A DNA stretch of 64,000 nucleotides. Origin: Roseateles asaccharophilus. GTDB lineage: Bacteria; Pseudomonadota; Gammaproteobacteria; Burkholderiales; Burkholderiaceae_C. The stretch covers positions 364,191 to 428,190 of the forward strand of contig NZ_SNXE01000002.1 of NCBI RefSeq assembly GCF_004362405.1, given 5' to 3'. This document shows positions 49,990 to 58,394 of the stretch, piece after piece (within the stretch, counting starts at the first letter, position 1; each line of letters starts with the position of its first letter). The notes beneath the pieces were generated by a model. That model worked only from the letters and a program-made list of their open reading frames with translations. It was not told the origin of the DNA and did no database searches. Position numbers and translations under genes: made by a program.

Positions 49990-51024
49990 TCAAATTCGGT
50001 CGCGCGTGGTCTGGCGGCTGACCTTCACATACGAGGCACTGTGCGCGGCCAGGTAGGCACGCGCCTGATCCACGTCGCGGGCAATGGCCGCGCTCAGGGC
50101 TGGCAGCCCGTCGTAACGGGCCTCGTCTCGCAGTTTGTGCAGGAGTTCCACGCGCACGATTTTACCGTAGGCCCCATCCCGGCCCAGCGCGGCCGGCCAG
50201 TCCAGGCAATGCACCTCCAGCAGGATGCGTCCGGCCTCTTCCACCGTGGGCCGCACGCCCAGGGAGGCCACGCCGCCCAGGGGCTCGTGGCTCAGGCCAT
50301 GCACGCGCACCGCGTAGATGCCATGGGCGGCCGACTTGCGGTGCGGAAAGCGCAGGTTCAGGGTGCGAAAGCCGTCGCCCGCGCCCGCGCTGGATTCATT
50401 GAGCTGGCGGCCCAGCTTCTGGCCATGCACCACATGGCCCGAGATCGAGTAGGGCCGGCCCAGCAGACGTGCGGCGGCTTCCATATCGCCTGCGCCCAGG
50501 GCCTCGCGCACCGCCGAGCTGGAGACGCGCAGGCCATGCACCTCGTAGCTCATCATGCGAGCCACATCGAAGCCCTCGCGGGCACCGGCCGCGTCCAGGG
50601 TGGCGTAGTCGCCCTGGCGCTTGGCGCCGAAGCGGAAATCGTCGCCCACCAGCACATAGCGCGCGCCCAGGCCCTCCACCAGCACCTGGCGGATGAAGTC
50701 TTGTGCGCTAAGCGCAGCCAGGGTCTCGTCAAAGCGCAGCACCACCACCTGGTCGATGCCACAGCGTTGCAGCTCGCTGAGCTTGTCGCGCAGCGGTGCG
50801 ATGCGGGCGGGGGCCAGCTCGGGCTTGCCCAGGCGCTGGGCGAAGAAGTCACGCGGGTGGGGCTCGAAGCTCAGCAGGCAGCTGGGCAGGCCGCGGTGCT
50901 GGGCCTCGGAGCGCAAGAGCGCCAGCATGGCCTGATGCCCGCGGTGCACGCCGTCGAAATTGCCGATGGTCAGCGCGCACGCGGGCGCAATGCCGGGATG
51001 GTGGAAACCGCGGAAAACCTGCAT
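49990..51024 (-). CDS. ribF: Bifunctional riboflavin kinase / FAD synthetase
   Basis: A 344-residue enzyme that phosphorylates riboflavin to FMN and adenylates FMN to FAD. The N-terminal nucleotidyltransferase domain has LTIGNFDGVHRGHQAML and the later YVLVGDDFRFGAKRQGD. The C-terminal kinase domain has GHVVHGQKLGRQLNESSAGA, then ASLGVRPTV and LEVHCLDW. Relatives usually show a shorter link after the GRQL region, so a small insertion may be present around residue 215. The ATG follows GATAAT by eight bases, and there is no Shine-Dalgarno sequence. Confidence 0.95.
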   Translation of the reverse strand: MQVFRGFHHPGIAPACALTIGNFDGVHRGHQAMLALLRSEAQHRGLPSCLLSFEPHPRDFFAQRLGKPELAPARIAPLRDKLSELQRCGIDQVVVLRFDETLAALSAQDFIRQVLVEGLGARYVLVGDDFRFGAKRQGDYATLDAAGAREGFDVARMMSYEVHGLRVSSSAVREALGAGDMEAAARLLGRPYSISGHVVHGQKLGRQLNESSAGAGDGFRTLNLRFPHRKSAAHGIYAVRVHGLSHEPLGGVASLGVRPTVEEAGRILLEVHCLDWPAALGRDGAYGKIVRVELLHKLRDEARYDGLPALSAAIARDVDQARAYLAAHSASYVKVSRQTTRDRI

Positions 51025-51032
51025 GGGCGCCG

Positions 51033-51038
51033 ATTATC
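51033..51038 (-). promoter_or_regulatory. -10-like GATAAT eight bases before ribF
   Basis: On the minus strand GATAAT-CGGCGCCC-ATG precedes ribF with no ribosome-binding site between. It belongs to the same group of short or absent leaders noted elsewhere in the window. Confidence 0.35.
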
Positions 51039-51053
51039 TACGGCTGCGGCAGC

Positions 51054-52889
51054 TCAGGCCGCTTGGGGCTGGCGCAGATGACGCTGCACCACGTTCAAGA
51101 GGTCCTGCATCTCGAAAGGTTTGACCAGGTAGTCGTCCATGCCCACCTGCAGGCAGCGCTCTCGGTCGCTGTTCACCGCACTGGCGGTCAGGGCCACGAT
51201 GGGCAGGGGGCTGAGTCCCTGGCTGCGTTCGTGGGCACGCCAGCTTTGCGTGGTTTCAAAGCCATCCAGCTCCGGCATCTGGCAGTCCATGAGCACCAGT
51301 TCATAGGCTTGCCGTTTCATGCACTCCAGGGCCTGCAACCCATCTTCCGCCTGGTCCACGCTCAGGCCGAAGCTCTCCAGCATGGCCCCCGCAACCAGCA
51401 GATTCACGGGGCTGTCATCCACCAGCAGCACGCGCCCCGTCAGTCGTGGGAGTTCCCGAACGGCCCTGTCTTCCGGGCCGGGCAGAGACGCCGGCTCACA
51501 GGCCTGCATGGGCAGGGTGAACTCGAAGACCGAGCCCTCGCCCGGCTGGGAAGAGCAGCGCAAATCACCGCCCATGGCGCGGGCCAGCTCGCGTGAGATG
51601 GTCAGGCCCAGGCCCGTGCCTTCCGGGCGGGGAGATTCAAGCCGGTAGCTGCGCTCGGCCTGCTCGAAGGGCGCGAAGATGCGCTCCATCTGGTCCGCCG
51701 GAATGCCCTCGCCGGTATCGCGAACCGCAAATCGCAGCAGGGTGCCGGCGCGCATGTCCAGAACGGCAGCCACCTCGACGCTGACGCTGCCGCGGCTGGT
51801 GAACTTGATGGCATTGCCCACTAGGTTGTGCAGCACCTGCTTGATGCGGGCGGCGTCTCCCACCACGCTGTGCGGCAGGGCCGCGCTGTAGTGCAGTTCG
51901 AAATTCAGGCCCTTGTCCATGGCGCCGGTGGCCAGCAGCTGGCAGACATCGTCCACGGCCTCACGCAGCGGCAGGGGCTGCGGGACAATGACCAGCTTGC
52001 CGGACTCGATGCGTGCCAGGTCTAGGATGTCATTGATCAGGGTGAGCAGATGCCGGCCCGAGCGGCGCAAGATCTGGACTTGTTCGCGCTGCCGTGTTGG
52101 CAGCTCGCTGCGCTCCAGCAGCTGGGTGATGCCCAGAATGCCGTTGAGTGGTGTGCGGATCTCGTGACTCATCATGGCCACGAAGCGGCTCTTGCTGTGG
52201 CTGTTGCGTTCGGCAGACTGCAGGGCCTGCTCGCGCTGCTCGGCAATCCAGGCGTTCTCGAAGCGCAGGCGCAGCAGCTCCATATGCCGGGCCTGCATGC
52301 GACGCGCCTCGAAGACCGACACCCCGAGAAAGAGCCCCAAGCCTGAGGCCACCATCAAGCCCATGCTGCCCTTGGTCAGCAGCTCCAGCAGCATGAGCGG
52401 CAGGAAGACCAGGGTCGAGAACAGCAGGTGCGCGGGCCACAAGCAGCTCAGGGAGAAGAGGCTGATGGCACCCAGGCCGATGACCGAGGCCAGCAAAATG
52501 CCGTCCAGCCCAGGGATCGTCGGATTGCAGAACAGCCAGCCCATGGCGCCCCAACTCAGCGCATCCAGCGTCAGCAGCAGCAGATATCGCTGCAGCCAGG
52601 GTTTGCCGTCAAGTGGGCCGGGTCGTGCACGTTTGAAACGCAGCACATCCGCACAGCGCAGCGCGCAGATCAGCGCGCGAACCCCCAACCAGCTCAGCAG
52701 CAAGGCTGCAGAGAAGTGGGGCCACAACCACCACAGCAGGGGGCCGCAGAAAAGCAGCCCCACGATCGTGGGGACCAGGGTCTGGTCGTAAAGGACGGCC
52801 AAGCGCTCTGCTCGCACCATGTGTGCGATGCGATCCGCGTGCGCCGTAACTCCTCCATCCTCAATGGATTCGGCGCTCATTAATGTCAT
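51054..52889 (-). CDS. Hybrid sensor histidine kinase with receiver domain
   Basis: A 611-residue membrane-bound hybrid kinase. The N-terminal region has about five to six hydrophobic segments (residues 38-195) with almost no loops outside, so it may sense a membrane signal. HisKA is SRFVAMMSHEIRTPLNGILG with His242. ATPase motifs are NLVGNAIKFTSRGSVSVEVA, DTGEGIP and GTGLGLTISRELA. The C-terminal receiver has Asp535 (YELVLMDCQMPELDGFE) and DDYLVKPFE. No Hpt domain is attached, so phosphate must move to a separate Hpt protein. Start uncertain: ATG 52889 or 52880, neither with a good site. Confidence 0.9.
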   Translation of the reverse strand: MTLMSAESIEDGGVTAHADRIAHMVRAERLAVLYDQTLVPTIVGLLFCGPLLWWLWPHFSAALLLSWLGVRALICALRCADVLRFKRARPGPLDGKPWLQRYLLLLTLDALSWGAMGWLFCNPTIPGLDGILLASVIGLGAISLFSLSCLWPAHLLFSTLVFLPLMLLELLTKGSMGLMVASGLGLFLGVSVFEARRMQARHMELLRLRFENAWIAEQREQALQSAERNSHSKSRFVAMMSHEIRTPLNGILGITQLLERSELPTRQREQVQILRRSGRHLLTLINDILDLARIESGKLVIVPQPLPLREAVDDVCQLLATGAMDKGLNFELHYSAALPHSVVGDAARIKQVLHNLVGNAIKFTSRGSVSVEVAAVLDMRAGTLLRFAVRDTGEGIPADQMERIFAPFEQAERSYRLESPRPEGTGLGLTISRELARAMGGDLRCSSQPGEGSVFEFTLPMQACEPASLPGPEDRAVRELPRLTGRVLLVDDSPVNLLVAGAMLESFGLSVDQAEDGLQALECMKRQAYELVLMDCQMPELDGFETTQSWRAHERSQGLSPLPIVALTASAVNSDRERCLQVGMDDYLVKPFEMQDLLNVVQRHLRQPQAA

Positions 52890-53039
52890 CCAGCCAACGA
52901 CGGAGCCTTCTGTCTCGAAGGCTTCTGCAAGGCAGAGTTTCTACCGCTTCAAGATGACAAGCCGCCTAGGGTGCAACCCTGGTCCGTGGTAAGACCACCT
53001 CAGCATGGCCTGGGACATACCCGAATTCTTTGCGCTGGC

Positions 53040-53780
53040 TCAAGGCCAGATGAGCGCCGGGCTGCTCACCCAGGTCCAGCCCCCCGGTGGCAGATCCTCG
53101 GGCAGGCTCAGGGCGCCGAAGCGGGGGCGGTGCAGAGCCTCGACCCGGTTGCCCACGGCAGCCACCATGCGCTTGACCTGGTGGTATTTGCCCTCGGTGA
53201 GCGTCAGGCGCAGGCCGTGGCTGTCGTAGGCCTCGGCCGCCTCGGCGCGGGTGAATTCAGGCGGCGGTGCGGGGCGGGCCGGACGGCCGGGGCGCGCCAC
53301 CGGCTCGGGCTCGCGCAGCTCCACGCCGGCCAGCAGCTGGGCCACCTGCTCGGCGCTCAGGGGGTGCTTGCAGCGGGCCTCGTAGACCTTTGGCACATGG
53401 TGCTTGGGGCTGGTGAGCTTGTGGATCAGGGCGCCATCGTCGGTGAGCAGCAGCAGGCCCGTGGTGTCCTCGTCCAGGCGGCCCACCGGCTGCACGCCGC
53501 GCTCGCGCAGGGGCGCGGGCAGCAGGCTCATCACGCTGGGGTGGTGCTTGGGCTTTTGCGAGCACTCATAGCCCGCGGGCTTGTTCAGCAGGATCAGAGC
53601 CTTCTCGTAATAGGGCCAGGTCTTGCCGCTGACCTCGAACTGCAGGCCCTCGGGCTCGTACTCGGCCTCGGGGTCGTCAACGAGCTCGCCATTGACGCGC
53701 ACCTCGCCGTGCTGGATCAGGCCGGCGCACAGGCGACGGGTGCCGAAGCCTTGGGAAAACAGGATCTGGGACAAACGCAT
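53040..53780 (-). CDS. rsuA: 16S rRNA pseudouridine synthase, RsuA/RluE family
   Basis: A 246-residue pseudouridine synthase. An N-terminal S4-like domain (RLCAGLIQHGEVRVNGELVD) precedes the catalytic domain. Catalytic Asp103 is in VQPVGRLDEDTTGLLLLTDD, and the RsuA-type GKYHQVKRMVAAVGNRVEAL is present near the end. RsuA modifies U516 of 16S rRNA and is the nearest assignment. A proline-rich stretch (ARPGRPARPAPPP) within the catalytic part looks like an insertion. Confidence 0.87.
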   Translation of the reverse strand: MRLSQILFSQGFGTRRLCAGLIQHGEVRVNGELVDDPEAEYEPEGLQFEVSGKTWPYYEKALILLNKPAGYECSQKPKHHPSVMSLLPAPLRERGVQPVGRLDEDTTGLLLLTDDGALIHKLTSPKHHVPKVYEARCKHPLSAEQVAQLLAGVELREPEPVARPGRPARPAPPPEFTRAEAAEAYDSHGLRLTLTEGKYHQVKRMVAAVGNRVEALHRPRFGALSLPEDLPPGGWTWVSSPALIWP

Positions 53781-53786
53781 GGCGCG

Positions 53787-53792
53787 ATTATC
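53787..53792 (-). promoter_or_regulatory. -10-like GATAAT six bases before the pseudouridine synthase start
   Basis: On the minus strand GATAAT-CGCGCC-ATG directly precedes the gene. The spacer CGCGCC is identical to the one before the deacylase gene at 10643-10648. There is no Shine-Dalgarno sequence. Confidence 0.4.
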
Positions 53793-53811
53793 CCGCCACG
53801 GCCCGTCCCGG

Positions 53812-54810
53812 CTACGTCAGCTCGCTCACAGCCGGTAGGCCGGGCAGGCCACGGGCGGCGCTCACCCCGCGCAGCACGGCCAGGGCCGTGACTTCGGCCG
53901 CCAGCAGGCCCAGCAGGCGCGCATCGGCCTGGACCGCCGTGCCCCCCTGGCGGGCGGTGGAGAGCGCGAAGATCGTGTCCCCATCGCTCACGCTGTGCAC
54001 CGGGTTGATGCTGCGAGCAAAGCCGTCATGGGCGATCTGAGCCAGCTTGGTGGCGCCGGCCTTGCTCAGGGGGGCGTTGGTGGCGACGATGCCCAAGGTG
54101 GTGGCGCTGCCGGAGAGCGGGCCGCCGGGCAGGGGGCGGCCTTGCAGCAGGGCTTGCACCACCCCAAGGGGATGGCCGTCGTCACCGCGGGCCCCGGCGA
54201 TCAGGCGCCCGTCGGCCGGGTCGTGGATATCGCCCATGGCATTCACCACCACCAGGGCGCCCACCACCAGATCGCCCACACGCAGCGAGGCGCTGCCGAC
54301 GCCGCCCTTCATGGCGCGCTCGAAACCCAGCAGCTTGCCCACCGTGGCTCCCGCGCCGGCGCCCACGCTGCCTTCGGCTGGCGCGCCGCGGCTGGCGGCC
54401 TCGCAGGCGGCGTAGCCGGCGGCGGCATCGGGGGTGATGCGCGGGTTCTCGCCCACCCAGAGGTCAAAGATCACGGCCGCGGGCACGATGGGCACCCGGG
54501 CGGGCCCGACGGCCAAGCCATGGTCGCGTTCCAGCAGCCAGCGCATCACGCCGCTGGCGGCGTCCAGACCGAAGGCACTGCCGCCCGAGAGCAGCAGGGC
54601 GTGGATGCGCTCCACCGTGTTCTCGGGAGCCAGCAGATCGGTCTCGCGCGTGCCGGGTGCAGCGCCGCGCACATCGACCCCGGCCACCGCACCCTGCTCG
54701 CACAAGAGCACGGTGCAGCCGGTGGGGCGCAGCGGGCTGCTCCAGTGTCCAACCCGCAGGCCGGGCACATCGCAGATGCTGCCGCCGCCCGCGGCTTCAG
54801 GCAAAGACAC
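53812..54810 (-). CDS. P1-family peptidase (DmpA/BapA-like N-terminal nucleophile hydrolase)
   Basis: A 332-residue member of the P1 family of self-cleaving aminopeptidases, which hydrolyse N-terminal D-, beta- or other residues. Conserved parts are ICDVPGLRVGHWS at the start, then GTRETDLLAPENTVERIHAL, LLSGGSAFGLDAASGVMRWL and KGGVGSASLRVGDLVVGALV. The probable autoprocessing site is SGSATTLGIVATNAPLSKAG, where a Ser or Thr before LGIVATNA would be the new N-terminal nucleophile. No signal peptide is seen. Its start overlaps the end of an acyl-CoA dehydrogenase gene by 14 bases. Confidence 0.85.
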   Translation of the reverse strand: MSLPEAAGGGSICDVPGLRVGHWSSPLRPTGCTVLLCEQGAVAGVDVRGAAPGTRETDLLAPENTVERIHALLLSGGSAFGLDAASGVMRWLLERDHGLAVGPARVPIVPAAVIFDLWVGENPRITPDAAAGYAACEAASRGAPAEGSVGAGAGATVGKLLGFERAMKGGVGSASLRVGDLVVGALVVVNAMGDIHDPADGRLIAGARGDDGHPLGVVQALLQGRPLPGGPLSGSATTLGIVATNAPLSKAGATKLAQIAHDGFARSINPVHSVSDGDTIFALSTARQGGTAVQADARLLGLLAAEVTALAVLRGVSAARGLPGLPAVSELT

Positions 54811-55909
54811 CGGCCTGCTCCTGCATGCGGGCGCTGACCTCGGCCAGATGGTGCAGGCTGTCGCCGAACTGCATCTCCATCACCGTGAGGCGCTTGAAGT
54901 AATGGCTGCCCACATACTCGTCCGTCACGCCGATGCCGCCATGCAGCTGTGTGCATTGCTGGCCCACAAAGCGCATGGACTGGCCCAGCTGCAGCTTGGC
55001 TTGGGAGAGGGCGCGGCGGCGCACCTCGGGCGGCTCGCCCAGCTTGAGCGTGGCGTAGTAGCTCATCGAGCGCGCCAGCTCCAGCAGCATCTTCACATCG
55101 GCCATGCGGTGGCGCAGGGCCTGGAAGCTGGCGATGGCCACGCCGAACTGCTTGCGGGTGTTGAGGTAGTCGGCGGTCAGGGCCACGAACTTGTCCATGG
55201 CACCCACCGCCTCGGCGCACAGGGCCGCAATGCCCACATCCACGGCCAGCTCCAGCACGGCCTGAGCTTGCTCCGGGCCGACCAGCAGGGTGGCGGGGCT
55301 TTGCGCCAGCTGCAGCTCGGCGGCACGCGAGCCGTCCTGCAGGCTGTAGCCGCGGCTGCTCAGGCCTGCGGCCCCGCGCTCCACCAGATAGAGCGCCAGG
55401 CCCTGGGGTGTTTGCGCCGGCACGATGAAGGCCTCGGCCACATCGCCGGCCGGCACCAGGCTCTTGCTGCCGCTGAGGCGCCCCTGGGCGTCGACCTGGG
55501 TGCGCACCCGGTCGAGCCGGTAGCGCGCGCCGCGCTCCTGATGCGCCAGCACGACGATGGCCTCGCCGCCGGCGATGCGCGGCAGCCAGCGAGCCTGGAC
55601 CTCGGCCGGCGCCTGGGCCAGCACGGTGGGAGCAATGAGGGCGGTCTGCGCATAGGGCTCGAGCACGATGCCGCGCCCCAGTTCCTCCATCACCACCATG
55701 GCGTCCACGGGGCCCTGGCCCAGGCCGCCCTGGTCCTCGGGCACCAGCAGGGCGCTCAGGCCCAGGCCGGCCAGACCTTCCCAGGCGCTGCGGTCAAAGC
55801 CGCCGGCCCGCACGATGGCGCGGCGGCGCTCGAAGTCATAGTCCTTGTCCACCCAGCGGCGCACGGCGTCGCGCAGGGAGTCCTGGTCTTCGCTGAAGTC
55901 GAAATCCAT
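54797..55909 (-). CDS. Acyl-CoA dehydrogenase, PimD-like small subunit type
   Basis: A 370-residue FAD-dependent acyl-CoA dehydrogenase. The N-terminus DFSEDQDSLRDAVRRWVDKD and YDFERRRAIVRAGGFDRSAW resemble the small subunit of pimeloyl-CoA dehydrogenase. The C-terminal FAD-contact region is CTQLHGGIGVTDEYVGSHYF. It lies 17 bases after a second dehydrogenase gene, which resembles the large subunit, so the two probably form one hetero-oligomeric enzyme for dicarboxylyl-CoA or long-chain acyl-CoA. Substrate is not decided by sequence. Confidence 0.88.
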   Translation of the reverse strand: MDFDFSEDQDSLRDAVRRWVDKDYDFERRRAIVRAGGFDRSAWEGLAGLGLSALLVPEDQGGLGQGPVDAMVVMEELGRGIVLEPYAQTALIAPTVLAQAPAEVQARWLPRIAGGEAIVVLAHQERGARYRLDRVRTQVDAQGRLSGSKSLVPAGDVAEAFIVPAQTPQGLALYLVERGAAGLSSRGYSLQDGSRAAELQLAQSPATLLVGPEQAQAVLELAVDVGIAALCAEAVGAMDKFVALTADYLNTRKQFGVAIASFQALRHRMADVKMLLELARSMSYYATLKLGEPPEVRRRALSQAKLQLGQSMRFVGQQCTQLHGGIGVTDEYVGSHYFKRLTVMEMQFGDSLHHLAEVSARMQEQAGVFA

Positions 55910-55926
55910 GGTCTGTATCCCCCGGT

Positions 55927-57126
55927 TCAGCCGAGCACGGTCTGCGCCACGATATTGCGCTGGACCTCGTTGGAGCCACCGTAGATGGTGGTCTTGCGGT
56001 AGTTGAAATAGGTGCCGGCCAGGGGCGCACAGTGCGCGGCCCCGCCCGGCCAGAGCCCGCCCAGGGCTTGATCGCCCTGCCAGCCGGCCTCCATGGCCTC
56101 GTGGATATAGGGGGTGGAGAAGGAGCCGCCCGCCAGCATCATCAGCTCGGTGTAGCGCTGCTGGATCTCGCTGCCGCGGATCTTGAGCAGGCCCGCCACG
56201 TCCAGCGACTGCTTGCCGCTCTTCTCGGCCGAGAGCACGCGCAGCACCATCATCTCCAGGGCCACGATGTCCACCTCCAGCAGGGCAATCTGGTCGCGGA
56301 AGCGGCTGTCCTCATAGACGCCTTCGACCTTGGCAATGCGCTTGAGCCGCTCCAGCTCGCGCTTGGCACGGTTCACATCGGCGATATTGGTGCGCTCATG
56401 GGCCAGCAGGTACTTGGCATAGGTCCAGCCCTTGTTTTCCTCGCCCACCAGGTTCTCGACCGGCACCTCGACATTGTCGAAGAAGACCTCGTTCACCTCG
56501 TGCTCGCCGTCCAGCATGATGATGGGGCGCACCGTGACGCCGGGTGACTTCATGTCGATCAGCAGAAAGCTGATGCCGGCCTGGGGCTTGACCGTGGGGT
56601 CGGTGCGCACCAGGCAGAAGATCCAGTCGCCGTACTGGCCCAGGGTGGTCCAGGTCTTCTGGCCGTTGACGATGTATCTGTCGCCCCGGCGCTCCGCGCG
56701 GGTCTTGACCGAGGCCAGATCCGAGCCCGAGCCCGGCTCGCTATAACCCTGGCTCCACCACACTTCGCCGCTCATGATGCCGGGCAGGTGGCGCTGCTGC
56801 TGCTCGGGCGTGCCAAAAGCCATGATCACCGGCGCTACCATCACTGGTCCGAAGGGCACGACCCGCGGTGCACCGGCCAGGGCGCATTCTTCCTCGAAGA
56901 GATGGCGCTGCACCGCGTTCCAGCCCGGGCCGCCAAACTGCTCGGGCCAGGCCCAGCCATGCCACCCCTGTCTGCCCAGGATCTTGGCCCAACGTTGCAG
57001 ATCGTTCTTGCTCAGGCGCAGGGCCTTGTGCACCTTGTCACTGATGTCTTGCGGCAGGTTTTCCGCCACCCACTGACGCACCTCAGCCCGAAAGGCCAGC
57101 TCCTGCGGTGTGAACTTGAGGTCCAT
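55927..57126 (-). CDS. Acyl-CoA dehydrogenase, PimC-like large subunit type
   Basis: A 399-residue FAD-dependent acyl-CoA dehydrogenase, first of a pair. Signatures are GYSEPGSGSDLASVKTRAER (FAD/substrate loop), VNGQKTWTTLGQYGDWIFCL and, near the end, NYRKTTIYGGSNEVQRNIVA. These fit the large-subunit type of pimeloyl-CoA dehydrogenase. AAGGAG seven bases before the ATG at 57126 sets the start. Electrons would pass to ETF. The pair is followed by the P1 peptidase and rsuA genes on the same strand. Confidence 0.9.
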   Translation of the reverse strand: MDLKFTPQELAFRAEVRQWVAENLPQDISDKVHKALRLSKNDLQRWAKILGRQGWHGWAWPEQFGGPGWNAVQRHLFEEECALAGAPRVVPFGPVMVAPVIMAFGTPEQQQRHLPGIMSGEVWWSQGYSEPGSGSDLASVKTRAERRGDRYIVNGQKTWTTLGQYGDWIFCLVRTDPTVKPQAGISFLLIDMKSPGVTVRPIIMLDGEHEVNEVFFDNVEVPVENLVGEENKGWTYAKYLLAHERTNIADVNRAKRELERLKRIAKVEGVYEDSRFRDQIALLEVDIVALEMMVLRVLSAEKSGKQSLDVAGLLKIRGSEIQQRYTELMMLAGGSFSTPYIHEAMEAGWQGDQALGGLWPGGAAHCAPLAGTYFNYRKTTIYGGSNEVQRNIVAQTVLG

Positions 57127-57253
57127 GCGCTCTCCTTGTTGCTGCGCCTTTTGTAGCACGGTCGTGCTATTTGCGCCTGTCCTCTCGGCGACGCGGCAAG
57201 CCAGGCGCTTCAGTGGGTGGAACTGCTCGACACTCTTTCAGGATCTGGGCATG

Positions 57254-57282
57254 AAAAAAGCGACCCGTGGGTCGCTTCTTTT
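57254..57282 (-). terminator. Terminator of the PEP-CTERM gene
   Basis: AAGCGACCC-GT-GGGTCGCTT is a perfect 9-bp stem. On the minus strand it is followed by a run of six T, and on the plus strand by TCTTTT. It separates the PEP-CTERM gene from the acyl-CoA dehydrogenase operon. The rest of the 204-base space shows only the dehydrogenase ribosome-binding site. Confidence 0.88.
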
Positions 57283-57330
57283 GAACCAGGCACCACCTCG
57301 TGAGGCTTGGCCGGCTTTACATGCGCAATA

Positions 57331-58182
57331 TCAGGCCGCCGACTTGCTCTTGCGACGGCGTCCGGCGATCACACCCAGGGCAGCGATGCCCACCAGAGCC
57401 AAAGAGGCGGGCTCGGACACCTTGCCGCCCGTGGCTTTGGAGACGGCCAGGAAGGTTTGCGAGCCGCCCAGGGGGCTGGATGCGAAGACCTGGTAGGTGT
57501 AGTTGGTTCTGGCGCTGAGATCCACGTTGTTCACGTTACCCCAAGCGTTGTTGGCCGCGCTCGTGACTGCGCTCAAGTAGGCTGCTGCCTGCGTCCGGAA
57601 TCCGCTGTCGCTGTCCGTGTCACGCAGACCGCCTACATCGATACCGTAGTTGGATTCGGATTCACCCAGAATTGACCAGATGGCGTACTGGAAGGCCGCC
57701 GACTTCTGCGCGGTCTTCAGCGAATCTTCGTAAGCATGCGAGTACAGCTCGACCAGATTATTGAGAACCGTGGTCTTGTTGGCTTGCAGGCCGTATTGGG
57801 TGCTGGACGAGCCTGTGTTGTAGGAGGAACTCGTATAGGGCGTGGCCGAGAACAAGGCCGTGTAGGTCGGTGTGCCCGAGCCGGTGATGAAGTTGCTGAG
57901 CGAGGTCGTGGTGTAGGCGCTGGGCAGATTGGCGCCATTCAGGGGGTCCAGGCAATAAACCCAGAAGGAATTGGCCTTGGTCGAGCTGGTGGACACGCTC
58001 ATAGCACCCAAGGACACATCGCGGCTCGTCGTGGTGCCGAACTTCAGCCGCTCCGATTCCGTCTTACCGCTACCCGTGCCCCAGTACAGGCTCTGAGCAG
58101 CCGCAGGCAGCGCGACACAAGCCGCTGCCGTGAGCAGCAGGGGAGCAAAGAATCGCTGGAACGCAGTGGTCGCGTGAGTCAT
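57331..58182 (-). CDS. PEP-CTERM sorting-domain protein
   Basis: A 283-residue exported protein. The signal peptide is about residues 1-30 (CVALPAAA). The C-terminal sorting signal is VSEPASLALVGIAALGVIAG followed by RRRKSKSAA. This has a SEP variant of the PEP motif, a membrane segment and a basic tail, the substrate layout of an exosortase. The middle is rich in Ser, Thr, Asn and Tyr (YTSSSYNTGSSSTQYG), with two cysteines at most, as in surface or matrix proteins. AGGGA precedes the ATG. No exosortase gene is in the window; a PrsT-like gene is next upstream. Confidence 0.88.
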   Translation of the reverse strand: MTHATTAFQRFFAPLLLTAAACVALPAAAQSLYWGTGSGKTESERLKFGTTTSRDVSLGAMSVSTSSTKANSFWVYCLDPLNGANLPSAYTTTSLSNFITGSGTPTYTALFSATPYTSSSYNTGSSSTQYGLQANKTTVLNNLVELYSHAYEDSLKTAQKSAAFQYAIWSILGESESNYGIDVGGLRDTDSDSGFRTQAAAYLSAVTSAANNAWGNVNNVDLSARTNYTYQVFASSPLGGSQTFLAVSKATGGKVSEPASLALVGIAALGVIAGRRRKSKSAA

Positions 58183-58394
58183 TTTCGATATCCCTGTGTG
58201 GCTTGGTACCGGGCTTTTACGCAGTGTGGCCGCATGGTAGCAGTGCAAGCAGGGTTTTGAACTGGGGCCGTACCCCCCGTTTGAAGGGGCGTGATAAGTG
58301 TCCCCAAAGCGGGTTTGATGACGGGTGCCCTCAGTTCCGGAATCCCAGAGCTGCGCCCCGGTCAGACAACGATCGAGCGCGGCTTCGGGAGACC

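Noticed and set aside
47323-51081. A 1252-codon open frame on the plus strand
   Set aside because: It lies entirely antisense to ileS and ribF, both certain genes. Its translation is dominated by His, Gln, Gly, Ala, Leu and Val, as expected for the reverse frame of GC-rich codons.
52968-52980. Small hairpin AGGGT-GCA-ACCCT between the hybrid kinase and rsuA genes
   Set aside because: A 5-bp stem without a T-run, 60 bases past the rsuA stop; too weak to call a terminator.
58183-58394. Possible sigma-54 promoter before the PEP-CTERM gene
   Set aside because: PEP-CTERM genes can be under PrsK/PrsR and sigma-54, so I looked for TGGCAC-N5-TTGC on the minus strand. No convincing GG-N10-GC element was found.
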